Below are positions 1 to 6,147 of a DNA stretch of 13,434 bases, piece after piece. Where the stretch lies: assembly GCA_021161965.1 (NCBI GenBank), contig JAGGZP010000061.1:1-13434 (forward strand). Direction: 5' to 3'. The notes under the pieces are model-generated. The model made no database searches. It was not told the DNA's origin and worked only from the letters and a program-made list of their open reading frames with translations. This DNA comes from a bacterium (lineage in GTDB: Bacteria; Patescibacteriota; Patescibacteriia; UBA2591; JAGGZP01). Numbering within the stretch: position 1 is the first letter of the stretch; every line of letters begins with the position of its first letter. A program made the translations under genes and the position numbers.

Positions 1-672
1 CTTTTTAAGATATTTTACTGCTTGTTTTAAAAATTTTTTAATTATTTCTAAGCCGTCTTTTCCTCCATCTAAAGCAATTTTGGGTTCAAATTTCAGATTC
101 CCAATGATTTTTTTACTTTTTACATAAGGCAAATTAGCAATAATTAAATTAGCTTTCTCTGGTAGGTTTTTTAGTAAATCGCTTTTAATAAATTTAATGT
201 TTTTAACTCTATGTTTTTCGGCATTAAATTTGGCTACATCTAATGCCTTTTTTGAAATATCTAAAGCATAAATTTTTATTTTTGGAGATATCAATTTTGC
301 TAAAGTAATTGCTAAACATCCTGAACCTGTGCCAATATCAGCAATAACAAAATTTCTATTTCTTGGAATAAATTTTAGAGCTGTGTCAATTATTAATTCG
401 CTTTCTGGACGCGGGATTAAGACATTTTTGTTAATATAAAAATTAAACCCATAGAATTCTTTTTCTTTAGTTAGATAGGGGATAGGTACACCTTTTTGAC
501 ACTTTTTAATTATTCTTTTATATTTTAATAAATTATTTTGGTTAACTTTTTTGTTTGGCCAAGTAAAAAGATATTCTTTAGATTTTTTTAAAATAAAAGA
601 TAATAAAATTTCTGCCCTTAAAGCAGAATTTAGTTTTTTTGTTCCAAAAGTTAGTAAATTTTTAATTTTCAT
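1..672 (-). CDS. prmC: PrmC, release factor glutamine methyltransferase (3' end cut by window edge)
   Basis: This enzyme methylates the glutamine of the GGQ motif of class I release factors using S-adenosylmethionine. I translated 224 codons from the ATG at 672 to the left edge with no stop, so the C-terminus is missing. Visible motifs are the family linker IPRPE (residues 86-90), the SAM-binding motif I DIGTGSGC (112-119), an acidic residue at the end of the next strand (ALDIS, 136-140), and the substrate motif at 180-183. The last reads NLPY instead of the usual NPPY; Asn and Tyr are kept. EPKIALDGGKDGL (196-208) matches the typical PrmC C-terminal region. The start overlaps the last 11 bases of prfA, its substrate's gene, which implies translational coupling. 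No Shine-Dalgarno site is visible. The family call is secure. Confidence 0.93.
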   Translation of the reverse strand, partial: MKIKNLLTFGTKKLNSALRAEILLSFILKKSKEYLFTWPNKKVNQNNLLKYKRIIKKCQKGVPIPYLTKEKEFYGFNFYINKNVLIPRPESELIIDTALKFIPRNRNFVIADIGTGSGCLAITLAKLISPKIKIYALDISKKALDVAKFNAEKHRVKNIKFIKSDLLKNLPEKANLIIANLPYVKSKKIIGNLKFEPKIALDGGKDGLEIIKKFLKQAVKYLKK

Positions 673-1708
673 TTTTTAGCGAATAAAATTTTTGTAGTTT
701 CTCAATAATTTCGTCAATTTTTCCGTCAAGTATTTCGGAGAGATTATACCAACTTTTTCCAATCCGGTGATCAGTAACTCTATTTTGGGGAAAATTATAA
801 GTTCTAATTTTTTCTGACCTCTCAGCGTGTTTTATTTGTAATTTTCTTTTTTTAGCAATTTCTTCTTGCTTTTTTTTCTCTTCTGCTAAAAAAATTTTTG
901 AGCGGAGAATTTTTAGAGCTTTTTCTTTATTTTTTTGTTGTGACCTTTCATCTTGACAAACAACAACAATTCCTGTTGGTAAGTGGGTAATTCTAACAGC
1001 TGTTTCCAATTTTTGGACATTTTGCCCTCCGTGCCCTGAAGAACGAAATGTTTCTATTTTAAGGTCTTGCGGCTTAATTTTAATATCTATTTCTTCTACC
1101 TCAGGTAGAACAGCGACTGTTGCAGTTGAAGTGTGAATTCTTCCACTTTTTTCTGTTTCAGGAATTCTTTGAACACGATGGACACCACTCTCGTATTTTA
1201 GTTTGCCGTAAGCATCTTGACCAACTATGCGAAATATAATTTCTTTAAAACCACCCAAACTAGTTTGATTTTTATTTAAAATTTTAACCAACCATTTATT
1301 TTTTTCAGCGTAACGACTGTACATTCGAAACAAATCGGCGGCAAAAAGAGATGCCTCTTCGCCGCCGGTCCCAGCTCTAATTTCCATAATTACATTACGA
1401 TTTTCAAAAGTATTTTCTTTTGTTAAACTACTTTTAATTTTTATTTTTTCTTTATTCAACTGTTTAATTTCTTCTTGAGCCAAATTAACTAAATCTTCAT
1501 CATTTTTGTTTTCTTTAATCAGTTTTTCAAGTTCGTCAATTTTTTCATTAATTTTATTTATTTTTTCAAGTTGTTCTATTTTATTCTTTAACAAATGATA
1601 TTCTTTTGATAAGTCCGCCATTTTATTCTTGTCATTAAAAATACTTGGATTTTGTAGATCTTTTTCTATTTTTTTTAATTTTGATTTTAGTTCTTTAATA
1701 TCTTCCAT
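662..1708 (-). CDS. prfA: Peptide chain release factor 1 (RF1)
   Basis: RF1 recognises UAA and UAG on the ribosome and triggers hydrolysis of peptidyl-tRNA. The 348-residue protein is slightly shorter than the E. coli protein (360). Residues 1-100 are a Lys/Glu-rich helical domain. The codon-recognition tripeptide is PET at 183-185, a PxT motif that marks RF1 rather than RF2 (SPF). The catalytic GGQ is at 227-229 within GHGGQN. The lysine-rich helices after 270 and the C-terminal RVTDHRIGKSWYNL (310-323) are standard. Gln229 would be the target of PrmC, whose gene overlaps this stop codon. The ATG at 1708 gives the expected N-terminus; no Shine-Dalgarno site precedes it. A terminator-like hairpin lies between rpmE and this gene, so expression depends on read-through or an unseen promoter. 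Confidence 0.97.
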   Translation of the reverse strand: MEDIKELKSKLKKIEKDLQNPSIFNDKNKMADLSKEYHLLKNKIEQLEKINKINEKIDELEKLIKENKNDEDLVNLAQEEIKQLNKEKIKIKSSLTKENTFENRNVIMEIRAGTGGEEASLFAADLFRMYSRYAEKNKWLVKILNKNQTSLGGFKEIIFRIVGQDAYGKLKYESGVHRVQRIPETEKSGRIHTSTATVAVLPEVEEIDIKIKPQDLKIETFRSSGHGGQNVQKLETAVRITHLPTGIVVVCQDERSQQKNKEKALKILRSKIFLAEEKKKQEEIAKKRKLQIKHAERSEKIRTYNFPQNRVTDHRIGKSWYNLSEILDGKIDEIIEKLQKFYSLKNEN

Positions 1709-1723
1709 AATTGTGATTTTTTA

Positions 1724-1763
1724 AATAAAAAAATTTACTTTCTGTAAAAAGCAGAATCGTAAA
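1724..1763 (-). terminator. Probable intrinsic terminator or attenuator after rpmE
   Basis: Read leftward, GTAAA (1759-1763) pairs with TTTAC (1734-1738) and CAGAA (1752-1756) with TTCTG (1740-1744), with a small internal asymmetry and a 7-nt loop. A run of seven U and more U-rich bases follow at once (1733 down to 1724). It lies just 3' of rpmE and 5' of prfA on their shared strand, so it could uncouple abundant L31 mRNA from prfA. The stem is AT-rich, so efficiency is uncertain. Confidence 0.62.
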
Positions 1764-1771
1764 CTTTTGTT

Positions 1772-2020
1772 TTATTTATGGCTTTTTTTTGGCTTTTTCT
1801 GTGCTGTGAATAATTTATCTCTTTTTTCTAATCTTGCTTTGTATTTTTCTATTTGACCACTTTTATCTACTAATTTTTGTTTGCCGGTAAAAAACGGATG
1901 GCAATGCGAACAAACCTCAACATGCATTTCTTTAATTGTTGAGCCAACTGTAAAAACTGCACCACAAGCACAAATAATTTTTGCGTTAGGATAATAAGTT
2001 GGGTGTATTTTTTCTTTCAT
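1772..2020 (-). CDS. rpmE: 50S ribosomal protein L31, zinc-binding (C+) type
   Basis: L31 is a small protein of the large subunit that bridges to the small-subunit head. This one has 82 residues, somewhat longer than the roughly 70 of E. coli, because of a Lys-rich tail (about residues 62-82). Cysteines at 17, 19, 37 and 40 (CACG and CSHCH) match the zinc ligand pattern of the C+ form. HPTYYP near the N-terminus and HPFFTGKQK (41-49) are family signatures. The ATG at 2020 is the natural start; no Shine-Dalgarno site is seen, and the predicted leader is only about 16 nt. It is divergent from rpsB and followed by a terminator-like hairpin before prfA. Confidence 0.96.
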   Translation of the reverse strand: MKEKIHPTYYPNAKIICACGAVFTVGSTIKEMHVEVCSHCHPFFTGKQKLVDKSGQIEKYKARLEKRDKLFTAQKKPKKSHK

Positions 2021-2042
2021 ATTGCCTTATTTTATCTTTTAT

Positions 2043-2071
2043 AGTATATTAAATTAACAAATTAGTGTCAA
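2043..2071 (-). promoter_or_regulatory. Predicted sigma-70 promoter for rpmE
   Basis: On the minus strand a perfect TTGACA (2071-2066) is followed after 17 bp by TATACT (2048-2043). The predicted transcription start is near 2036, about 16 nt before the rpmE ATG. Its -35 box forms an inverted repeat with a TTGACA on the other strand (2078-2083). Confidence 0.72.
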
Positions 2072-2077
2072 GAGATA

Positions 2078-2124
2078 TTGACAAAAATTGTTATTTTGAT
2101 ATTCTAAAAAAGATTACCTATAAT
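2078..2124 (+). promoter_or_regulatory. Predicted overlapping promoters for the rpsB-tsf unit
   Basis: Two sigma-70-like arrangements are visible. The better is TTGATA (2096-2101), 17 bp, TATAAT (2119-2124), predicting a start near 2131 and a leader of only about 7 nt before the rpsB ATG at 2138. The second is TTGACA (2078-2083), 16 bp, TATTCT (2100-2105). With the first, rpsB mRNA would be nearly leaderless, in keeping with the lack of a Shine-Dalgarno site. Confidence 0.68.
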
Positions 2125-2137
2125 TAAATAAAAGCTT

Positions 2138-2824
2138 ATGATTAAAATACCTACAGAAGAAGAATTACTTTTAGCAGCTTGTCACTTTGGGCATCGTAGC
2201 GGAAAGACACATCCAAAGATGAAACCATTTCTTCAAAAAAAGAAAAGTGGTACCGTTAATTTAATTGATTTAACAAAAACAGTTGATGCCCTTAAAAAAG
2301 TTGTTGATTTTATTAGCAAGTCTTTTAAAAAGGAAGATGTTATTTTATTTGTTGGGACAAAACCACCAGCAAAAGAAATTATAAAGAAATATGCCGAAGA
2401 AGTAAATATGCCTTATGTAAATGAACACTGGATTGGCGGGACATTAACAAATTTTTCAACAATTTCGAAGTCGATAGAAAAATATAAAAAAATGATTAAA
2501 GAGAAAGAACAAGGTGAGTGGGAAAAGTATACAAAGAAAGAGCAAATTGACTTAGAGAGAGAGCTTGAGCGACTAGAGAAAAATGTTGGCGGTATCAAAA
2601 ATATGACTGCATTACCAAACTTTCTCTACATAGTTGATTTAGTTGAGGAAAAAACAGCTGTTCGTGAAGCAAACCGTTTAAAAATTCCAATTATTGCTAT
2701 TGTAGATAGCAATGCTAATCCTGATTTAGTTGATTATCCTATACCAGCAAATGATGACGCAATAAAATCTATTGATACTATTACTAAAACTATAACCGAA
2801 GCCATTAAGGAAAAACAAAAATAA
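2138..2824 (+). CDS. rpsB: 30S ribosomal protein S2
   Basis: S2 binds the back of the small subunit near S1 and the mRNA exit. The product has 228 residues (E. coli 241). Signature stretches are HFGHRSGKTHPKMKPF (residues 16-31), WIGGTLTNF (98-106), ALPNFLYIVD (158-167), and the C-terminal IPIIAIVDSNANPDLVDYPI (183-202) followed by PANDDAI. Residues 110-150 form the highly charged helical hairpin typical of S2. It is the first gene of a rightward unit with tsf, which starts 4 nt after its stop, the conserved bacterial order. No ribosome binding site is seen; a predicted promoter ends about 14 nt upstream of the ATG. Confidence 0.97.
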   Translation: MIKIPTEEELLLAACHFGHRSGKTHPKMKPFLQKKKSGTVNLIDLTKTVDALKKVVDFISKSFKKEDVILFVGTKPPAKEIIKKYAEEVNMPYVNEHWIGGTLTNFSTISKSIEKYKKMIKEKEQGEWEKYTKKEQIDLERELERLEKNVGGIKNMTALPNFLYIVDLVEEKTAVREANRLKIPIIAIVDSNANPDLVDYPIPANDDAIKSIDTITKTITEAIKEKQK

Positions 2825-2828
2825 ACTT

Positions 2829-3419
2829 ATGACAGATTATTCATTAGAAAAAATTAAGGAGTTAAGAAGTAAAACCGGTGTTAGTATAAATGAATGCCGT
2901 AAAGCGTTAATTGAAAGTAACGGGGATATTAATAAGGCGATAGAAATTTTACGAAAAAGAGGACAAAAAGTTGCTTTAAGTAAACAAAATCGTCAAACGA
3001 AAAATGGCGTTGTCTCTGCCTATATTCATAGCAACAAGAGAATTGGCGTATTAGTTGTTTTAACTTGTGAAACAGATTTTGTTGCTCGAAATAAAGAGTT
3101 TCAAGAATTAGCTCACGATTTGGCTTTACAAATAGCGGCAGCAAAACCAAAATGGATCTCTCCTGATGATATCCCTTCTGATGTTCTCAACAAGGAAAGA
3201 GAGATTTATTTAGCTGAACTGAAAGATTCAAAAAAACCAAAAGAAATTATTGACAAAATAATTGAAGGGAAATTAAAGAAATTCTATTCTGAATTTTGTC
3301 TTTTAGAGCAACCATTTATTAAAGACGAAAAAATTACTATTAAACAACTAATTACAGATAAGATTGCGAAACTCGGGGAAAATATTAAAATTCAAGAATT
3401 TACTCGATATGAGATTTAA
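2829..3419 (+). CDS. tsf: Translation elongation factor Ts, short form
   Basis: EF-Ts is the nucleotide exchange factor that releases GDP from EF-Tu. At 196 residues it is the short type, lacking much of the second half of the core seen in the 283-residue E. coli protein. Residues 4-42 form the UBA-like N-terminal domain (KIKELRSKTGVSINECRKAL). The EF-Tu-contacting motif TDFVARN sits near residues 82-88 (CETDFVARNKEF). The C-terminus (FTRYEI) matches the usual end, so the protein is short by design, not truncated. It sits 4 nt after rpsB and 9 nt before the PSP1 gene, so the three are probably co-transcribed. Confidence 0.96.
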   Translation: MTDYSLEKIKELRSKTGVSINECRKALIESNGDINKAIEILRKRGQKVALSKQNRQTKNGVVSAYIHSNKRIGVLVVLTCETDFVARNKEFQELAHDLALQIAAAKPKWISPDDIPSDVLNKEREIYLAELKDSKKPKEIIDKIIEGKLKKFYSEFCLLEQPFIKDEKITIKQLITDKIAKLGENIKIQEFTRYEI

Positions 3420-3428
3420 TCTATTTTT

Positions 3429-4241
3429 ATGGTTTTTTTATATATTCAGAGAGAACCCTGGGATAAAGTATTGAAAATCAGTCATCGCGGCGGAGGCCAT
3501 GAGATAAAATCTACTGATTTTAATGTTGGGGATTATGTAATTTTTCATAGTTCATTAGGGACAGATATCGGGAAAATTATTAAGATTGAGACAAAGGAAG
3601 AAAGTGAAGAAAAATGTGAAAATATTTTACTTCGAAAAGCTACCGAAGAAGATTTACTGAAAATTAAAAAACAGAATAAAACAAAGAAGAAAGATTTGAA
3701 AATTTGTCGAGAGGCGATCAAAAGACATAAATTAGCGATGAAGGTTGTTGATGCTCATTATTCATTTGATGGAGGGAAAATTATTTTTGCTTTTACTTCT
3801 TCAAAAAAAATAGATTTCCGTGATTTAGTTAAGGATTTATCAAAGATATTTCATCGCTCAGTAATTCTATATCAAATTGGTGCAAGACAAGAAGCAGGAA
3901 CAGAAGGTGATATTGGACCTTGCGGTTATCCACTTTGTTGTAAAACATTTTTAAAAAAATTGGGAAATATCAGTGTTGACTTCGTTAAAGACCAACAATT
4001 AGAACATCAAGGTTTAGACAGATTAACTGGTTATTGCGGGAGATTAAAATGTTGTTTACAATATGAAGAGGAACTATATAAAGAATTAACAAAAAATTTA
4101 CCACCAGTTGATTCAAAAGTGAAAACTCCAAAAGGTATTGGGAAAGTTGTTGAACGACATATTTTAAAACAGACCCTGGTTGTTTTATTAGAAGATGGGA
4201 ATAAATTTGAGTTTTCTTTAAATGAAATTAAAATTATATGA
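3429..4241 (+). CDS. PSP1 domain protein, RicT/YaaT-like
   Basis: The 270-residue product carries the PSP1 C-terminal domain. The most conserved part is GARQEAGTEGDIGPCGYPLCC (151-171) and LTGYCGRLKCCLQYE (199-213), giving six cysteines at 165, 170, 171, 203, 208 and 209. In Bacillus subtilis the homologue RicT (YaaT) forms an Fe-S complex with RicA and RicF that affects RNase Y processing; applying that role here is inference, since neither partner is in the window. A charged linker (about 55-100) separates a small N-terminal beta region from the core. It is the third gene of the rpsB-tsf unit. Its TGA stop overlaps the next ATG (ATGA), which implies coupling and shows that TGA is a stop in this genome. 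Confidence 0.88.
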   Translation: MVFLYIQREPWDKVLKISHRGGGHEIKSTDFNVGDYVIFHSSLGTDIGKIIKIETKEESEEKCENILLRKATEEDLLKIKKQNKTKKKDLKICREAIKRHKLAMKVVDAHYSFDGGKIIFAFTSSKKIDFRDLVKDLSKIFHRSVILYQIGARQEAGTEGDIGPCGYPLCCKTFLKKLGNISVDFVKDQQLEHQGLDRLTGYCGRLKCCLQYEEELYKELTKNLPPVDSKVKTPKGIGKVVERHILKQTLVVLLEDGNKFEFSLNEIKII

Positions 4242-4885
4242 AAAATAAAATTAAATCTTTTTTATTTTTCTCAATTTTAATTTTGGTTTTAGTATTTTTG
4301 ACTGGGTGTTTTAATAATAAATTAAATAAAAAAATAATGAACCAAGAAAAAAATATTTCTCAGAAAAAGGTAATTTTAGTTGTTGCTTTTAGGGGGTTTC
4401 AAGACATTGAGTATTCGGATACCCGAGCTGAGTTGGAAAAAATGAATATTGATGTTGATGTTGCTAGTTCATCTTTAGGTGAAGCAGTTGGTAAATTTGG
4501 TAAAAAAGTTAATGTTGACAAGCTGATTAGCGAGGTCAATTTAGATGATTACGATGCACTTGTTTTTATTGGTGGACCAGGAGCAGTTGAGTATATTGAG
4601 AACAATCAGGCGCATCAGTTAGCAAGACAAGCAATTGAGAAAAATAAAGTTTTAGGAGCAATTTGTATTGCTCCAGACATTTTAGCAAAAGCTGGTGTTT
4701 TAAAAGGGAAGAAAGCAACTGTATGGTCTTCAATTGTTGACCGTCAACCAATTAAAGTTTTAGAAGATAATGGAGCAATTTATTTAAACCAACCAGTTGT
4801 CAAAGATGGAAATATAATTACCGCAAATGGACCTTCAGCAGCAAAGGAATTTGGAAAAACAATTGGCGAAGAATTAAATAAATAA
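4238..4885 (+). CDS. DJ-1/PfpI-family protein with lipoprotein signal peptide
   Basis: The 215-residue protein starts with a Lys-rich n-region, a hydrophobic stretch (8-21) and a lipobox LTGC with Cys24, so it is predicted to be a membrane-anchored lipoprotein. Residues 44-213 form a DJ-1/PfpI domain: KKVILVVAFRGFQDIEYSD with the conserved acidic Glu58, FIGGPGAVEY (110-119), and the nucleophile elbow GAICIAP with Cys143. The residue after this Cys is Ile, not the His of PfpI-type peptidases, so protease activity is doubtful; deglycase, chaperone or other roles are possible. The ATG overlaps the PSP1 stop. An internal ATG at 4337 would give a cytosolic protein, but the well-formed signal peptide favours the longer form. 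Its stop codon lies in the first copy of a 57-bp repeat. Confidence 0.9.
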   Translation: MKNKIKSFLFFSILILVLVFLTGCFNNKLNKKIMNQEKNISQKKVILVVAFRGFQDIEYSDTRAELEKMNIDVDVASSSLGEAVGKFGKKVNVDKLISEVNLDDYDALVFIGGPGAVEYIENNQAHQLARQAIEKNKVLGAICIAPDILAKAGVLKGKKATVWSSIVDRQPIKVLEDNGAIYLNQPVVKDGNIITANGPSAAKEFGKTIGEELNK

Positions 4886-4937
4886 TTTTTAAACAAAACA
4901 TATGCCTAAAATAGCAATTAATGGTTTTGGGCGGATT
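4881..4937 (+). repeat. 57-bp direct repeat, left copy (gap leader and first 12 codons)
   Basis: This 57-bp stretch matches 6091-6147 at 56 of 57 positions (C at 4906, T at 6116). It covers the end of the DJ-1 gene's stop codon, the 16-nt leader of gap, its ATG and 12 codons. Similarity stops sharply at both edges. It marks the left junction of an inserted segment. Confidence 0.93.
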
Positions 4938-4946
4938 TCAATTTGA
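4902..4946 (+). pseudogene. Duplicated 5' fragment of gap
   Basis: The ATG and 12 codons read MPKIAINGFGRI, the NAD-binding N-terminus of glyceraldehyde-3-phosphate dehydrogenase. The frame then leaves gap sequence and ends in TGA after two more codons. It differs from the intact gene at codon 2 (Pro CCT against Leu CTT). It is the remnant of the original or duplicated gap start, now upstream of the inserted gene. Confidence 0.88.
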
Positions 4947-4970
4947 CGATATATTAAAAATTGCTATAAT
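4943..4970 (+). promoter_or_regulatory. Strong predicted promoter of the inserted 343-residue gene
   Basis: TTGACG (4943-4948), 16 bp, TATAAT (4965-4970), with TG one base before the -10 box (extended -10, 4962-4963). The predicted start is near 4977, leaving a leader of about 25 nt before the ATG at 5002. It begins 6 bp after the end of the repeat, so the inserted segment brings its own promoter. Confidence 0.75.
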
Positions 4971-5001
4971 AAAATATAATTAATTTGATAATCATAAAAG
5001 T

Positions 5002-6033
5002 ATGCCAAAATCACCAGAAGAACTTTATGAGCAACATCGCAAAGATGTTGAAAGAATAGAAAAAGCAAAAAAGGTCTATGAAAAACATTTAGAAGAAGCC
5101 CGGAAAGCTGCAGATCTTATCAAACATCCTGAACTTTGGGACCAGGCATCTAAAGAATATCAAGCTGAAACAAAGAAAAAAATTACCGAGGCACTTAAAT
5201 CTGGAAACTATACTCTTGCCGAAGAATTACTTCATGGACTTCGCCAACATCAAGAGACAATTAAGAAATATAAAGAAATAGAAGAAAAACGATATAAACC
5301 GGAAACTCCGGTAGAGAAAGGTATTGTTAGCGAAACAAAGGAAAAAATTTTTAGAATAATTACTGAAGCCGATTGGCAACGTGCTCGAGATGAAGTACTT
5401 GACGATCTTAAAAAAGGTTATATTGATAGTTATACATTAAATTTTTTGGCGGAAATGAGGAAATTTGATCCAAAACGTTTTGATAAAGAGGTTAAAATAG
5501 ACAAAGAAAATTGGCAAAAACTTATAGAAGTAGTTCAACGCGTAGAAGATTATCCTGATTTGTTTTTATTTGCCGCTCACGACTTAAAAGCAATTAATCC
5601 AAAACTTTTCAAAGAACAATTTCAGAGTCAGTTGGAGAAAAAGTGGGAAAAGATAATGAGAGAAGTGCGACAAGAAAAGGATTATTTTCTACCAGGATTT
5701 ATATCTTTAGCTTCGGCTATTAAGGATATTGACCCCAAAAAATTTCAGCAGGAAATTGGTATAAGTGAAGAATTTACCAAAGTTATTTGGCCAAAGATTG
5801 TTAAAAAAGTTGAGCAATGGCGGGAAAGGTATAGTTCCTCTTTATTGGGTTCCGTTTTATTGGCTAGCGAAGCACAAAATATTAAACCAGAAGGTGAACC
5901 GGATATAACTATAGATGAAAAAACTTGGAATAAAATAAAAAAAGATTTGGATTTTGAACTTCACGGTAGACTCTTTAGGATTTTCTTTATTGAAGCAAAT
6001 GCTGTTTCTTGTTTGAAAGTTGAAAAGAAGTAA
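5002..6033 (+). CDS. Unrecognised helical-repeat protein in inserted segment
   Basis: I do not recognise this 343-residue family. There is no signal peptide or membrane segment, so it is probably cytosolic. Residues 1-100 are highly charged helix, likely coiled coil in part (6-60). From about residue 120 the protein consists of degenerate units of roughly 45 residues: each starts with an aromatic residue (W125, W171, W215, F258 or W263, W309), has Val or Leu about seven residues on, a hydrophobic helix, and, in the first three, a Pro-Lys-x-Phe closing motif (PKRF 157-160, PKLF 200-203, PKKF 245-248). The pattern suggests a helical-hairpin solenoid, a scaffold for protein or nucleic-acid binding. 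No catalytic motif is visible. It has its own promoter and lies between the two copies of the 57-bp gap repeat, which points to arrival as a unit. No Shine-Dalgarno site is seen. Confidence 0.82.
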   Translation: MPKSPEELYEQHRKDVERIEKAKKVYEKHLEEARKAADLIKHPELWDQASKEYQAETKKKITEALKSGNYTLAEELLHGLRQHQETIKKYKEIEEKRYKPETPVEKGIVSETKEKIFRIITEADWQRARDEVLDDLKKGYIDSYTLNFLAEMRKFDPKRFDKEVKIDKENWQKLIEVVQRVEDYPDLFLFAAHDLKAINPKLFKEQFQSQLEKKWEKIMREVRQEKDYFLPGFISLASAIKDIDPKKFQQEIGISEEFTKVIWPKIVKKVEQWRERYSSSLLGSVLLASEAQNIKPEGEPDITIDEKTWNKIKKDLDFELHGRLFRIFFIEANAVSCLKVEKK

Positions 6034-6090
6034 TTTTAGTTCCTATTATTTTTTTCTTGACTAGAAAGAAGAGATGTTTTTGTGTTAATT

Positions 6091-6147
6091 AATAATTTTT
6101 AAACAAAACATATGCTTAAAATAGCAATTAATGGTTTTGGGCGGATT
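6091..6147 (+). repeat. 57-bp direct repeat, right copy (functional gap start)
   Basis: This is the right-hand partner of 4881-4937, with one mismatch. It contains the leader, ATG and first 12 codons of the intact gap gene, so whatever created the repeat left gap complete with its native leader. Confidence 0.93.

Noticed and set aside
2829..3419. Truncated or frameshifted tsf
   Set aside because: The C-terminus has the normal family ending, and short EF-Ts of about 196 residues is a known natural form.
4238..4241. Possible recoding of TGA as glycine, as in Gracilibacteria and Absconditabacteria
   Set aside because: Reading through the PSP1 TGA gives only a short extension to a TAA, the family's normal end is at the TGA, and no gene here needs TGA as sense.
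6057..6096. New gap promoter supplied by the insert (TTGACT at 6057)
   Set aside because: No acceptable -10 box lies 16-18 bp downstream; left as a possibility only.
4881..6147. Classical IS element or transposon
   Set aside because: No transposase or recombinase is encoded in the segment, no terminal inverted repeats are visible, and 57 bp is far longer than usual target duplications.
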